A DNA stretch of 12,386 nt. It comes from an uncultured Eubacterium sp. (GTDB lineage Bacteria > Bacillota > Clostridia > Lachnospirales > Lachnospiraceae). This document shows positions 1 through 8,371 of this stretch, piece after piece (position 1 is the stretch's first letter; each line of letters starts with the position of its first letter). A program made the position numbers and the translations under genes. Under the pieces are notes generated by a model. That model did not search any database, had not been told where the DNA came from, and saw nothing but the letters and a program-made list of their open reading frames with translations. The stretch lies in contig URQO01000059.1 of assembly GCA_900550135.1 (NCBI GenBank), positions 1-12,386 of the forward strand, given 5' to 3'.

Positions 1-2
1 CA

Positions 3-797
3 ATTCAGGATTTCCTGAAAGAACAGGATATTCCGGGAATTGCAGGAATTGATACACGTGCCCTTACAAAGATTCTTCGTGAAAAGGGTACAATGAATGG
101 AATGATTACAACAAACGAAGATTACAATCTTGATGAGGTACTTCCAAAGATTAAAGAATACGTTGTATCAGGAGTTGTTAAAAAAGTATCATGTAAAGAG
201 AAAAAAGTTTTAGAAGGTGACAAATACAATGTTGCACTTTTAGATATTGGAGCAAAAAATAATATAGCAAAGTCTCTGAATAAGAGAGGATGCAATGTTA
301 CAGTTCTTCCTTGTGATACTCCGGCAGAAGACATTATCGCCATGAATCCTGATGGTATTATGTTATCAAATGGACCTGGAGATCCAAAAGAATGCGTTTA
401 TCAGATTGAACAGATAAAGAAACTATATGATACAGATATTCCAATTTTTGCAATTTGTCTGGGACATCAGCTTATGGCACTTGCCACAGGAGCCGATACA
501 AAGAAGATGAAATATGGACATAGAGGTGGAAATCATCCTGTAAAGGATTTAGATTCAGGACATGTATATATTTCATCACAGAACCATGGTTATATGGTAG
601 ATGGCGATACAGTAGATGAAAATATTGCCAAAGTAGCTTTCATAAATGTTAACGATAAGACTGTTGAAGGTCTTAGATATAAGAACAAAAGAATATTTAC
701 AGTTCAGTTCCATCCGGAAGCATGTCCCGGACCACAGGATTCGGACACATTATTTGATGAATTTTTAACAATGATGGAGGATAAGAAGAATGCCTAG
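3..797 (+). CDS. carA: Carbamoyl-phosphate synthase small (glutaminase) subunit, 5' partial
   Basis: This subunit hydrolyses glutamine and channels ammonia to CarB for carbamoyl phosphate synthesis, the entry to pyrimidine and arginine biosynthesis in the cytoplasm. The reading frame is open from base 3, so the Met at 93 is internal; 264 residues are visible, against about 350-380 in the family, so roughly the first 90-100 residues lie off the left edge. The beginning reads GIAGIDTRALTKILREKG, a typical end of the CarA N-terminal domain. The class I glutamine amidotransferase domain follows, with oxyanion-strand motif SNGPGDP, nucleophile Cys in FAICLGHQ (Cys codon 456-458) and catalytic His/Glu in QFHPEACPGP (His 711-713, Glu 717-719). 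All three catalytic residues are present. The stop overlaps the carB start by 8 bases, so the two are probably translationally coupled. Family assignment is certain; whether the gene is pyrimidine- or arginine-controlled cannot be seen because the promoter is missing. Confidence 0.97.
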   Translation: MQDFLKEQDIPGIAGIDTRALTKILREKGTMNGMITTNEDYNLDEVLPKIKEYVVSGVVKKVSCKEKKVLEGDKYNVALLDIGAKNNIAKSLNKRGCNVTVLPCDTPAEDIIAMNPDGIMLSNGPGDPKECVYQIEQIKKLYDTDIPIFAICLGHQLMALATGADTKKMKYGHRGGNHPVKDLDSGHVYISSQNHGYMVDGDTVDENIAKVAFINVNDKTVEGLRYKNKRIFTVQFHPEACPGPQDSDTLFDEFLTMMEDKKNA

Positions 798-3700
798 AGA
801 TTTAAGAATTAAAAAAGTATTAGTAATTGGCTCCGGCCCTATTGTTATTGGACAGGCAGCAGAATTTGACTATGCCGGAACTCAGGCATGTCGTTCCTTA
901 AAAGAAGAAGGAATTGAAGTTGTATTGCTTAACTCGAATCCGGCTACAATTATGACAGACAAGGACATTGCTGATGAAGTTTACATTGAACCATTAACAG
1001 TTCCTGTTCTTGAAAAAATTATCGAAAAGGAAAAGCCTGACAGCATTCTTCCAACTCTTGGAGGACAGGCAGGGCTTAACCTTGCAATGGAAATTGCTGA
1101 AACAGGATTTTTAGAAGAACACAACTGTAGACTTATTGGTACAACGTCAGAGACAATCAAAAAAGCAGAAGACCGTCTTGAATTTAAAGAGACAATGGAA
1201 AAAATCAATGAGCCATGTGCTCCATCACTTGTTGTTGAAACAGTAGAAGATGGTATTGAGTTTACAAATAAAATCGGATATCCGGTAGTGCTTCGTCCGG
1301 CTTATACACTTGGAGGAAGTGGTGGTGGTATCGCACACAACCAGCATGAATTGGTAGAAATTCTTGAAAATGGTTTAAGACTTAGCCGTGTAGGTCAGGT
1401 TTTGGTAGAAAGATGTATTGCAGGATGGAAGGAAGTTGAGTACGAAGTTATGCGTGACTCAGCCGGTAACTGCATTACAGTATGTAATATGGAAAACATC
1501 GACCCTGTTGGTGTACATACAGGTGACAGTATAGTTGTTGCTCCATCACAGACATTAGGTGATAAAGAACATCAGATGCTTCGTACATCAGCACTTAACA
1601 TTATCAATGAATTAAATATTACAGGTGGATGTAACGTACAGTACGCTCTTCACCCTGAAAGTTTTGAATATTGTGTTATTGAAGTTAACCCAAGAGTTAG
1701 CCGTTCATCAGCACTTGCATCAAAAGCTACAGGTTACCCTATTGCCAAGGTTGCAGCAAAGATTGCATTAGGTTATACATTAGATGAAATTAAAAACGCA
1801 ATTACGCAAAAAACATATGCAAGTTTTGAGCCTACACTTGATTATTGTGTAGTTAAAATTCCAAGACTTCCATTTGACAAATTTATCACAGCCAGCAGAA
1901 AACTTACAACTCAGATGAAGGCTACCGGTGAAGTTATGAGTATTTGCAACAACTTTGAAGGTGCTTTAATGAAGGCTATCAGATCACTTGAACAGCATGT
2001 TGAATGTTTGATGGATTATGATTTTTCAGGATTAAGCGATGATGAGTTGGAAGATATGCTTCACAAAGTTGATGATAGACGTATTTGGATTATTGCAGAA
2101 GCATTAAGACGTGGAGTAAGTTATGAACATATCCATGAAATAACAATGATTGATGAATGGTTTATTGACAAGTTGGCTATTATTGTTGAAATGGAAAATA
2201 CACTTAAAAATGAAACACTTACATCTGAAGTATTACGTCAGGCAAAGAGAATCGAGTTCCCTGATACAGTTATCAGCAGACTGACAGGAAAGAGTGTAGA
2301 TGAAATCAAGCAGATGCGATATGACAACAATATTGTTGCTGCATATAAGATGTTTGATACATGTGCTGCAGAGTTTGAGGCAGCCACACCTTACTATTAT
2401 TCAGTATATGGTGGTGAAAATGAAGCATCGCTTACAGATCCAAACAAGAAGGTTCTTGTACTTGGTTCAGGACCTATCCGTATTGGACAGGGTATTGAGT
2501 TTGACTTCTGTTCAGTACATTGTACATGGGCATTTAGAGAGGAAGGTTATGAAACAATTATTGTAAATAACAATCCTGAAACAGTATCAACAGACTTTGA
2601 TATTGCTGACAAGCTTTACTTTGAACCGCTTACACCGGAAGATGTTGAAAATATCGTAAATATTGAAAAGCCTGACGGTGCAGTAGTACAGTTTGGTGGT
2701 CAGACAGCTATCAAGTTAACAGAAGCTCTTATGAAGATGGGAGTTCCAATTTTAGGAACAGATGCAAAAGACGTTGATGCAGCAGAAGACAGAGAATTGT
2801 TTGATGAAATACTTGAACAGTGTGGTATTCCAAGACCAACAGGTGGTACAGTATTCACAGCAGAAGAAGCAAAAGAAGTTGCAAATAAACTAGGATATCC
2901 TGTATTGGTACGTCCTTCATATGTACTTGGTGGACAGGGTATGCAGATTGCAACATGTGATGAAGAAGTTGAAGAATTTATGGAAATTATCAACAGAATC
3001 GCACAGGATCATCCTATTTTGGTAGACAAATATTTACAGGGTACAGAAGTTGAAGTTGATGCTATTTGTGACGGAGATGATATTTTAATTCCTGGTGTTA
3101 TGGAACATATTGAAAGAGCCGGAGTTCACTCAGGTGATAGTATTTCAGTATATCCTGCATACACATTGTCACAGGATATTATCGACACAATAGAAGATTA
3201 TACAAAGAAACTTGCAATGTCACTTCATGTAAAAGGTATGATTAACATTCAGTTTATTGTATGTGACGGACAGGTTTATGTAATCGAAGTTAATCCACGT
3301 TCATCAAGAACAGTACCATACATCAGCAAAGTTACAGGTATTCCAATTGTAAAACTTGCTACAAAATGTATTATCGGACACAAGATTAAAGAACTTGGTT
3401 ACACACCTGGATTACAGCCAAATGCAGATCATTACGCAATAAAGATGCCTGTATTCTCATTTGAAAAAATCAGAGGAGCAGAAACAAGTCTTGGACCTGA
3501 AATGAAGTCAACAGGTGAGTGTCTTGGTATTGCTAAAACATTTAATGAAGCATTGTATAAGGCATTCCTTGGAGCAGGAGTTGTTCTTCCAAAACATAAA
3601 AAGATTATCATGTCAGTAAAAGATGCAGACAAGCAGGAGATTATTCCACTTGCAAAGCGTTTTGAAAAACTTGGCTACGAAATTTATGCAACAAGAAGTA

Positions 3701-3987
3701 CAGCAGATGTGTTAAGAGAAAATGGAGTAGATGCGATTAAGGTAAACAAGATTCATCAGGAAGCTCCTACAGTTATGGACTTATTACTTGAACATAAGAT
3801 TGACATTGTTATTGATACACCAACTCAGGGACGTGATAAGAACAGAGATGGATTCTTAATCAGACGTACATCTATTGAAACAGGTGTAAACTGCTTTACA
3901 AGTTTGGATACAGTTGATGCGTTACTTACAAGTTTGGAAAGCAACGCAAAAGAAAATCTTACATTGGTAGATATCGCTACATTGTAA
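790..3987 (+). CDS. carB: Carbamoyl-phosphate synthase large subunit
   Basis: This synthetase subunit makes carbamoyl phosphate from bicarbonate, ammonia delivered by CarA, and two ATP. The 1065 residues match the usual length (about 1070). The internal duplication is plain: KKVLVIGSGPIVIGQ near residue 8 and KKVLVLGSGPIRIGQ near 553 begin the two halves. Each half carries an ATP-grasp domain with its glycine loop, GGSGGG at 175-180 and GGQG at 714-717, and a metal-binding strand ending VIEVNPR. An MGS-like allosteric domain begins near residue 937 (IIMSVKDADKQEI); in the family this domain binds effectors such as UMP or ornithine. A GGAGG site at 776-780, inside carA, supports the ATG at 790. 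The gene is full length with no missing key motif. It sits between carA and a kinase gene, with 41 bases to the likely kinase start and no terminator. Confidence 0.98.
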   Translation: MPRDLRIKKVLVIGSGPIVIGQAAEFDYAGTQACRSLKEEGIEVVLLNSNPATIMTDKDIADEVYIEPLTVPVLEKIIEKEKPDSILPTLGGQAGLNLAMEIAETGFLEEHNCRLIGTTSETIKKAEDRLEFKETMEKINEPCAPSLVVETVEDGIEFTNKIGYPVVLRPAYTLGGSGGGIAHNQHELVEILENGLRLSRVGQVLVERCIAGWKEVEYEVMRDSAGNCITVCNMENIDPVGVHTGDSIVVAPSQTLGDKEHQMLRTSALNIINELNITGGCNVQYALHPESFEYCVIEVNPRVSRSSALASKATGYPIAKVAAKIALGYTLDEIKNAITQKTYASFEPTLDYCVVKIPRLPFDKFITASRKLTTQMKATGEVMSICNNFEGALMKAIRSLEQHVECLMDYDFSGLSDDELEDMLHKVDDRRIWIIAEALRRGVSYEHIHEITMIDEWFIDKLAIIVEMENTLKNETLTSEVLRQAKRIEFPDTVISRLTGKSVDEIKQMRYDNNIVAAYKMFDTCAAEFEAATPYYYSVYGGENEASLTDPNKKVLVLGSGPIRIGQGIEFDFCSVHCTWAFREEGYETIIVNNNPETVSTDFDIADKLYFEPLTPEDVENIVNIEKPDGAVVQFGGQTAIKLTEALMKMGVPILGTDAKDVDAAEDRELFDEILEQCGIPRPTGGTVFTAEEAKEVANKLGYPVLVRPSYVLGGQGMQIATCDEEVEEFMEIINRIAQDHPILVDKYLQGTEVEVDAICDGDDILIPGVMEHIERAGVHSGDSISVYPAYTLSQDIIDTIEDYTKKLAMSLHVKGMINIQFIVCDGQVYVIEVNPRSSRTVPYISKVTGIPIVKLATKCIIGHKIKELGYTPGLQPNADHYAIKMPVFSFEKIRGAETSLGPEMKSTGECLGIAKTFNEALYKAFLGAGVVLPKHKKIIMSVKDADKQEIIPLAKRFEKLGYEIYATRSTADVLRENGVDAIKVNKIHQEAPTVMDLLLEHKIDIVIDTPTQGRDKNRDGFLIRRTSIETGVNCFTSLDTVDALLTSLESNAKENLTLVDIATL

Positions 3988-4013
3988 GAGGGTACTTGGA
4001 GAAAAGCACATCC

Positions 4014-4020
4014 GGAAAGG
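4014..4020 (+). promoter_or_regulatory. Ribosome binding site deciding the kinase start
   Basis: GGAAAGG lies 8 bases before the ATG at 4029. The upstream in-frame TTG at 3996 has only AGAGGG ending 3-4 bases away, which is too close for good initiation. The ATG at 4029 is therefore the better start. Confidence 0.7.
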
Positions 4021-4028
4021 TTGTGCAT

Positions 4029-4820
4029 ATGGAAATATTAAATAATATAGTTGGCGGAAGATATTATGTATTAGAACAGATTGGCAAAGGCGGTTTTTCT
4101 GTTGTATATAAGGCAAGAGACATATATACAAAGAAAACTTACGCACTAAAAAAATACATAACATCTGACCCTGCCAATAAGAAAAGATTGTTGGAAGGAA
4201 TGGAAAAAGAGGTTAATGTGTTAAAGCATTGCACTCATCCTGTCCTTCCAAAAATTTTTAATCTCATAAAAGAAGACGGGGATTTTTTCCTTGTAATGGA
4301 ATATGTTGAGGGAACAAATTTAAAACAATATTTAAAAGACAAGAAAAGATTAAAAACAAAAGATGCAGTAGATATTATCAGACAGGTGTGTAGTGGACTA
4401 TATTATTTACATTCCCTTACACCACCTATTATTTATAGGGATTTGAAACCTGCAAATATTATATTAAAAGAAAATGGAAAGGTTGTGCTGATAGATTTTG
4501 GAATTGCAAAAAGATACAACAGGGATGTAGCAGATGATCTGGCTATAGGAAGTAAGGGATTTGCGGCACCTGAACAGTATAGGTCATTTGTAAGCAGTTC
4601 TATTTACAATACAGACATACGAACAGACATTTATACCGTGGGCACTACTTTTTATTATTTACTTACAAAAAAGAAATACAAAGGAAAAACTAAAGGTATT
4701 TTATCACCTAAAATAAAACAGATTATCAGAAGATGTACAAAAATAGATCCTGATGAAAGATATCAGGACTGTATTGAATTATTATGTAGTATTAAATCCT
4801 TGCATATTACAAAAAAATAA
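4029..4820 (+). CDS. Small soluble Hanks-type serine/threonine protein kinase
   Basis: This is a 263-residue protein kinase consisting of one catalytic domain. Motifs in order are the glycine loop IGKGGFSVVY (18-27), the ATP-binding Lys41 in YALKKY, a helix-C acidic residue near Glu59 or Glu61, the catalytic loop YRDLKPANI (Asp138, Asn143), the metal-binding DFG (Asp157) and APE (180-182). All residues needed for phosphotransfer are present, and the RD pair suggests possible activation-loop phosphorylation; the loop 161-179 includes Ser175. There is no membrane segment, PASTA repeat or other sensor domain, unlike PrkC/Stk1 proteins, so it is probably cytoplasmic and its substrate is unknown. 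It lies between carB and a UDP-sugar pyrophosphorylase gene, 41 bases after carB and 49 bases before the next start, probably in one transcript. Neighbouring enzymes are possible substrates, but nothing in the sequence shows this. Confidence 0.93.
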   Translation: MEILNNIVGGRYYVLEQIGKGGFSVVYKARDIYTKKTYALKKYITSDPANKKRLLEGMEKEVNVLKHCTHPVLPKIFNLIKEDGDFFLVMEYVEGTNLKQYLKDKKRLKTKDAVDIIRQVCSGLYYLHSLTPPIIYRDLKPANIILKENGKVVLIDFGIAKRYNRDVADDLAIGSKGFAAPEQYRSFVSSSIYNTDIRTDIYTVGTTFYYLLTKKKYKGKTKGILSPKIKQIIRRCTKIDPDERYQDCIELLCSIKSLHITKK

Positions 4821-4856
4821 ATTATTGTATAGGTAGAAATAATTGTTACGTGAAAG

Positions 4857-4862
4857 AAAGGA
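4857..4862 (+). promoter_or_regulatory. Ribosome binding site deciding the pyrophosphorylase start
   Basis: AAAGGA precedes the ATG at 4870 by 7-8 bases. An in-frame TTG at 4843 would add nine residues, but it has no such site upstream and would place this site inside the coding region. The ATG at 4870 is preferred. Confidence 0.7.
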
Positions 4863-4869
4863 AAGAAGC

Positions 4870-6099
4870 ATGAATTACGAAGAAGCAAAAAGTTTATTGG
4901 AGAAGTACGGACAAACTCATTTGTTAAAGTATTATGATCAATTAGACGAAAATCAAAAAGCATCTTTATTAAAGCAGATTGGTGAGATTGATTTTTCACT
5001 TCTTGACTTAATAAAAAATGGTGAAAAAACAACTGAAAAAGGTGTGATTACACCACTTGAACATGCAGTATCAATTGATGATATTGAAAAGAACAGAGAA
5101 AAATTTACAAAGACCGGTGAAGACGCAATTAAGCAGGGAAAAGTTGCAGCACTTTTATTAGCTGGTGGTATGGGCACAAGACTTGGCTCAGATAAGCCAA
5201 AGGGAATGTACAATATCGGAGAGACAAAGGATGTTTACATTTTTGAAATGCTTATAAACAATCTTTTGGATGTTGTAAAAGAAACAGGTGCATGGGTGCC
5301 ACTTTATATTATGACAAGTGAGAAAAATAACGATGACACTATAGCCTTCTTAAAAGAGAAGAACTACTTTGGATATAATCCGGATTATGTAGAATTCTTT
5401 GTACAGGAGATGGCACCTGCAGCAACATTTGATGGCAAAATTTATCTTGAAGGAAAAGATAGAATATCAACATCACCAAATGGAAATGGTGGATGGTTTA
5501 TTTCATTTGTAAAAGCAGGACTTTGCGAAAAAGCAAAGGCAAAAGGAGTGGAATATATTAATATTTTTGCAGTTGACAATGTATGCCAGCGTATGGCTGA
5601 TCCTTGCTTTGTAGGAGCAATGATTGACGGTGGTTATCGTTCAGCATCAAAAGTAGTATCAAAAGCAAATCCGGAAGAAAAAGTTGGAGTATTGTGTCTT
5701 GAAGATGGCAAACCATCAATAGTGGAATACTACGAACTTTCAGAAGATATGCGTTATGAAACAAGAGAAAATGGAGAGTTGGCATATAAATACGGAGTTA
5801 TTTTAAATTATTTATTTAATATTGAAGACCTTGAAAAAAATCTTGAAAACAATCTTACAGTTCATATAGTAAAGAAAAAGATTGCCCATATTGATGAGCA
5901 GGGCAATGAAGTAAAACCAGAGACAGAAAATGGTTACAAGTTTGAGACACTTGTTCTTGATATGATTCATATGATGGACAACTGCCTTGCATACGAAGTT
6001 GTACGTGAAAAAGAATTTGCACCAATTAAGAATAAAACAGGAGTAGATTCTGTAGATACAGCAAAAGAGTTATTAAAGCTTAATGGCGTACAGTTATAA
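4870..6099 (+). CDS. UAP1-like UDP-sugar pyrophosphorylase (UDPGP type 1 family)
   Basis: This protein of 409 residues probably transfers UMP from UTP to a sugar 1-phosphate, making UDP-GlcNAc, UDP-glucose or a related UDP-sugar in the cytoplasm. The nucleotide-binding loop LLLAGGMGTRLGSDKPKG (about 95-112) is the signature of the eukaryote-type UDPGP/UAP family rather than of bacterial GalU. Other UAP-like features are the helical N terminus GQTHLLKYYDQL (14-25), SPNGNGGWF (202-210), the VDNV strand with DNVCQRMADP (236-245), IVEYYEL (284-290) and the C-terminal APIKNKTGVDS (384-394). The order of motifs matches UAP1-type enzymes, although the protein is shorter than eukaryotic UAP1 (about 480-520 residues). 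The acceptor sugar cannot be read from the sequence, so no gene symbol is given. It is followed closely by argS, with 28 bases between them and no terminator. A product such as UDP-GlcNAc would feed cell-envelope or exopolysaccharide synthesis, which is inference. Confidence 0.9.
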   Translation: MNYEEAKSLLEKYGQTHLLKYYDQLDENQKASLLKQIGEIDFSLLDLIKNGEKTTEKGVITPLEHAVSIDDIEKNREKFTKTGEDAIKQGKVAALLLAGGMGTRLGSDKPKGMYNIGETKDVYIFEMLINNLLDVVKETGAWVPLYIMTSEKNNDDTIAFLKEKNYFGYNPDYVEFFVQEMAPAATFDGKIYLEGKDRISTSPNGNGGWFISFVKAGLCEKAKAKGVEYINIFAVDNVCQRMADPCFVGAMIDGGYRSASKVVSKANPEEKVGVLCLEDGKPSIVEYYELSEDMRYETRENGELAYKYGVILNYLFNIEDLEKNLENNLTVHIVKKKIAHIDEQGNEVKPETENGYKFETLVLDMIHMMDNCLAYEVVREKEFAPIKNKTGVDSVDTAKELLKLNGVQL

Positions 6100-6117
6100 A
6101 TAAAACTTATCTGAAAT

Positions 6118-6121
6118 GGAG
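6118..6121 (+). promoter_or_regulatory. Ribosome binding site deciding the argS start
   Basis: GGAG lies 6 bases before the ATG at 6128. An in-frame ATG at 6116 overlaps this site and has only AT-rich sequence without a purine box upstream. The second ATG is the likely start. Confidence 0.65.
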
Positions 6122-6127
6122 AAGAAA

Positions 6128-7891
6128 ATGAAAAAATTACTTGAATTAATTACAGAAGAATTTAAAAAAGCTTTTGAACAGTGTGGTTATGACAAAAAGC
6201 TTGGAAAGGTTGGAGTATCCAACAGACCTGACCTTTGTCAGTACCAGTGTAACGGAGCTATGGCAGGAGCAAAGTTATATCACAAGGCACCAATTATGAT
6301 CGCAAATGATGTTGTGGCAGTTGTGGGTGATAATGATATGTTTTCTTCAGTAGAGGCTGTAAATCCGGGATTTATCAACATTAATTTAAACAGTGAATTT
6401 GTTGCAAAATACTTAAATGATATGAATAATGCAGATAAGTTTGGTGTTGTAAATGAAAATGTTGAAACAATCGTAGTTGACTATGGTGGAGCCAATGTAG
6501 CAAAACCACTTCATATAGGACATTTACGTTCAGCTGTTATTGGGGAAAGTGTAAAGCGTATTGAAAAATATATGGGCAACAATGTTATTGGTGATGTTCA
6601 TTTAGGTGACTGGGGTCTTCAGATGGGACTTATTATTACAGAGTTACAGGAGCGTCAGCCTGATTTGGTGTATTTTGATGAAGGCTATACAGGAGAATAT
6701 CCAACTGAAGCTCCTTTTACCATTTCAGAGTTGGAAGAAATTTATCCATGTGCCAGCAAGAAGTCTAAAGAAGATGAGGCATTTAAGGAAAGAGCACAGC
6801 AGGCTACTTTAAAGCTTCAAAGTGGATATGCACCATATAGAGCATTGTGGAAGCATATTATGAATGTTTCAAAAGTAGATTTAAAGAAAAACTATGACAA
6901 TTTACATGTACATTTTGATCTTTGGAAAGGTGAAAGTGACGCACAGCCATACATTCCGGGACTTATTCAGGACCTTATTGACAAAGGGCTTGCGTATGAA
7001 AGTCAGGGAGCGTTGGTAGTAGATATTAGTGAAGAAGGTGACAGCAAAGAGTTGCCACCATGTATAGTCCGTAAATCAGATGGAGCAGCATTGTATGCCA
7101 CATCAGATATTGCCACACTTGTACAAAGAGAAGAAGATTTTCATCCTGACAAGTATGTATATTTGGCAGACAAGCGTCAGGATTTGCATTATACACAGTT
7201 TTTCCGTGTTGCAAAAAAGGCAGGTATTGTAAAACCGGACAGTGATCTTGTATTTATTGGATTTGGTACAATGAATGGCACAGATGGAAAGCCTCTTAAG
7301 ACACGTGAAGGTGGAGTTATGAGACTTGAAAATCTCATATCAAATATCAATGATGCAGTATACAACAAAATTATGGAAAACCGTTCTGTTAGTGAGGAAG
7401 AAGCAAGAAATACTGCCCAGATAGTTGGACTTGCGGCACTAAAATACGGAGATTTGTCAAATCAGGCATCAAAGGATTATATCTTTGACATTGACAGATT
7501 TGCTTCATTTGAAGGAAATACAGGTCCATATATTTTGTATACAATAGTTAGAATTAAGTCTATTATTGAAAAGTACAAGGCAGAAGGAAATACTGTAGAA
7601 GGTCTTTCTATCGTAAGTACAGACAATAAAGATCAGCTTCAGCTTATGCTTGATATTGCAAAGGCAAATGAAGTGATAGAAAATGCTGCAAAAGAATTGG
7701 CACCACATAAGATTTGTTCGTATATTTATGATTTGGCTAATGCATTTAACCGTTTCTATCATGAAACAAAAATTCTAGCAGAAGAAGATGAAACAAAGAA
7801 GAAAGGTTATATTGCACTTATAAAAATGGCAGAAGATGTTTTGGAAACAGGTATAGGTTTACTTGGATTCGAAGCACCTGAAAAAATGTAA
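6128..7891 (+). CDS. argS: Arginyl-tRNA synthetase
   Basis: This is a class I aminoacyl-tRNA synthetase that attaches arginine to tRNA-Arg with ATP. It has 587 residues from the ATG at 6128, a normal length. The N-terminal Add-1 domain contains SNRPDLCQYQCNGAMAGAKL. The HIGH motif is in KPLHIGHLRS (HIGH at 129-132), preceded by the characteristic GGANVAKP. The KMSK position is taken by KTREGG (391-396), as is usual in many ArgRS, so this is not a defect. The C-terminal DALR anticodon-binding domain begins near GNTGPYILYTIVR and ends in LGFEAPEKM. The gene is the last of the rightward run and is followed by a strong hairpin. With 28 bases between it and the preceding stop there is no room for a T-box leader, so control by a T-box would have to act further upstream. 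Codon use matches its neighbours. Confidence 0.97.
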   Translation: MKKLLELITEEFKKAFEQCGYDKKLGKVGVSNRPDLCQYQCNGAMAGAKLYHKAPIMIANDVVAVVGDNDMFSSVEAVNPGFININLNSEFVAKYLNDMNNADKFGVVNENVETIVVDYGGANVAKPLHIGHLRSAVIGESVKRIEKYMGNNVIGDVHLGDWGLQMGLIITELQERQPDLVYFDEGYTGEYPTEAPFTISELEEIYPCASKKSKEDEAFKERAQQATLKLQSGYAPYRALWKHIMNVSKVDLKKNYDNLHVHFDLWKGESDAQPYIPGLIQDLIDKGLAYESQGALVVDISEEGDSKELPPCIVRKSDGAALYATSDIATLVQREEDFHPDKYVYLADKRQDLHYTQFFRVAKKAGIVKPDSDLVFIGFGTMNGTDGKPLKTREGGVMRLENLISNINDAVYNKIMENRSVSEEEARNTAQIVGLAALKYGDLSNQASKDYIFDIDRFASFEGNTGPYILYTIVRIKSIIEKYKAEGNTVEGLSIVSTDNKDQLQLMLDIAKANEVIENAAKELAPHKICSYIYDLANAFNRFYHETKILAEEDETKKKGYIALIKMAEDVLETGIGLLGFEAPEKM

Positions 7892-7917
7892 TTGTTGAAA
7901 TTATTGTATTAATTAAT

Positions 7918-7958
7918 AAAAGCTACATTGAAAAATCCAATGTAGCTTTTATTTATTT
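7918..7958. terminator. Bidirectional intrinsic terminator between argS and the small membrane-protein gene
   Basis: A perfect 13-bp stem pairs 7918-7930 with 7938-7950 around a 7-base loop. The right arm ends in TTTT and continues ATTTATTT, and the left arm begins AAAA after TAAT, so both strands show a hairpin followed by a U-rich run. It fits the end of the argS transcript on the plus strand and of the convergent gene on the minus strand. Confidence 0.88.
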
Positions 7959-7983
7959 AAAAATATTAAATTTTTTAAAAAAA

Positions 7984-8307
7984 TTATTTGGTTGTCTCTG
8001 ATGCAGTAGTCTGTGCAACACTTGTTTGTGCATTATTTTCTGTCTTGACATTTTTGTCACCGGCCTTAATAAGATTATTTCTTAAACTTTCTATTTCATC
8101 AGAACTATATTCGTGATGAACAGTAGTGGCAGGTGGCGTATAAAGTCCTGTCTCAACGGCAATAGAGTAACCGATGTATCCAATAAATACAACAGCAATC
8201 AATGTAACCACAACATATGAGAAAATCTTTTTGAAGTTTGTTTTCTTCTTTGCGTGTTTACGATTGTATTTTTCCTGTTTATACTTGTCTACTTTTTCCT
8301 GACTCAT
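7984..8307 (-). CDS. Hypothetical small single-pass membrane protein with Lys-rich N terminus
   Basis: I do not recognise this 107-residue protein. The first 28 residues are strongly basic, with ten Lys and one Arg, and start MSQEKVDKYKQEK. A single hydrophobic segment follows at about 29-50 (YVVVTLIAVVFIGYIGYSIA), then an extracellular-type tail of about 57 residues rich in Thr, Ser, Asn and Gln and ending QTTASETTK. The positive-inside rule puts the N terminus in the cytoplasm and the tail outside. There is no signal-peptidase site or lipobox, so it is probably anchored. GAGAGG on the minus strand lies 9 bases before the ATG, and a promoter can be seen upstream, so it is likely a real expressed gene. 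It is transcribed alone, back-to-back with the HAD gene, and ends at the shared terminator. Confidence 0.8.
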   Translation of the reverse strand: MSQEKVDKYKQEKYNRKHAKKKTNFKKIFSYVVVTLIAVVFIGYIGYSIAVETGLYTPPATTVHHEYSSDEIESLRNNLIKAGDKNVKTENNAQTSVAQTTASETTK

Positions 8308-8342
8308 TCTTATGTACCTCTCAAACTTTTTTTGCTTATTAA

Positions 8343-8371
8343 ATTATAAAACAAAAGTCGCTGTAAAACAA
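8343..8371 (-). promoter_or_regulatory. Likely sigma-A promoter for the small membrane-protein gene
   Basis: On the minus strand, a -35 box TTGTTT (8371-8366) and a consensus -10 box TATAAT (8348-8343) are separated by 17 bases. The predicted start is about 28 bases before the gene's ATG. The -35 box overlaps that of the opposite promoter. Confidence 0.55.

Noticed and set aside
2300..2566. 88-codon open frame inside carB on the plus strand, and several minus-strand frames within carA, carB, the pyrophosphorylase and argS
   Set aside because: They have no ribosome sites, unusual compositions and lie wholly inside strongly conserved genes; they are frame shadows.
3996..4028. Upstream TTG start adding 11 residues to the kinase
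   Set aside because: The only ribosome site before it is too close (3-4 bases), while ATG 4029 has GGAAAGG at 8 bases and starts where kinase homologues normally start.
4800..4828. Possible promoter (TTGCAT, then TATTGT) between kinase and pyrophosphorylase genes
   Set aside because: Both boxes match poorly and the region is simply AT-rich; there is no terminator upstream, so read-through is more likely.
6100..6127. T-box riboswitch for argS
   Set aside because: Only 28 bases separate the preceding stop and the argS start, and no T-box consensus is present.
7298..7315. Missing KMSK motif in ArgRS
   Set aside because: Many ArgRS lack canonical KMSK; KTREGG at this place is normal for the family.
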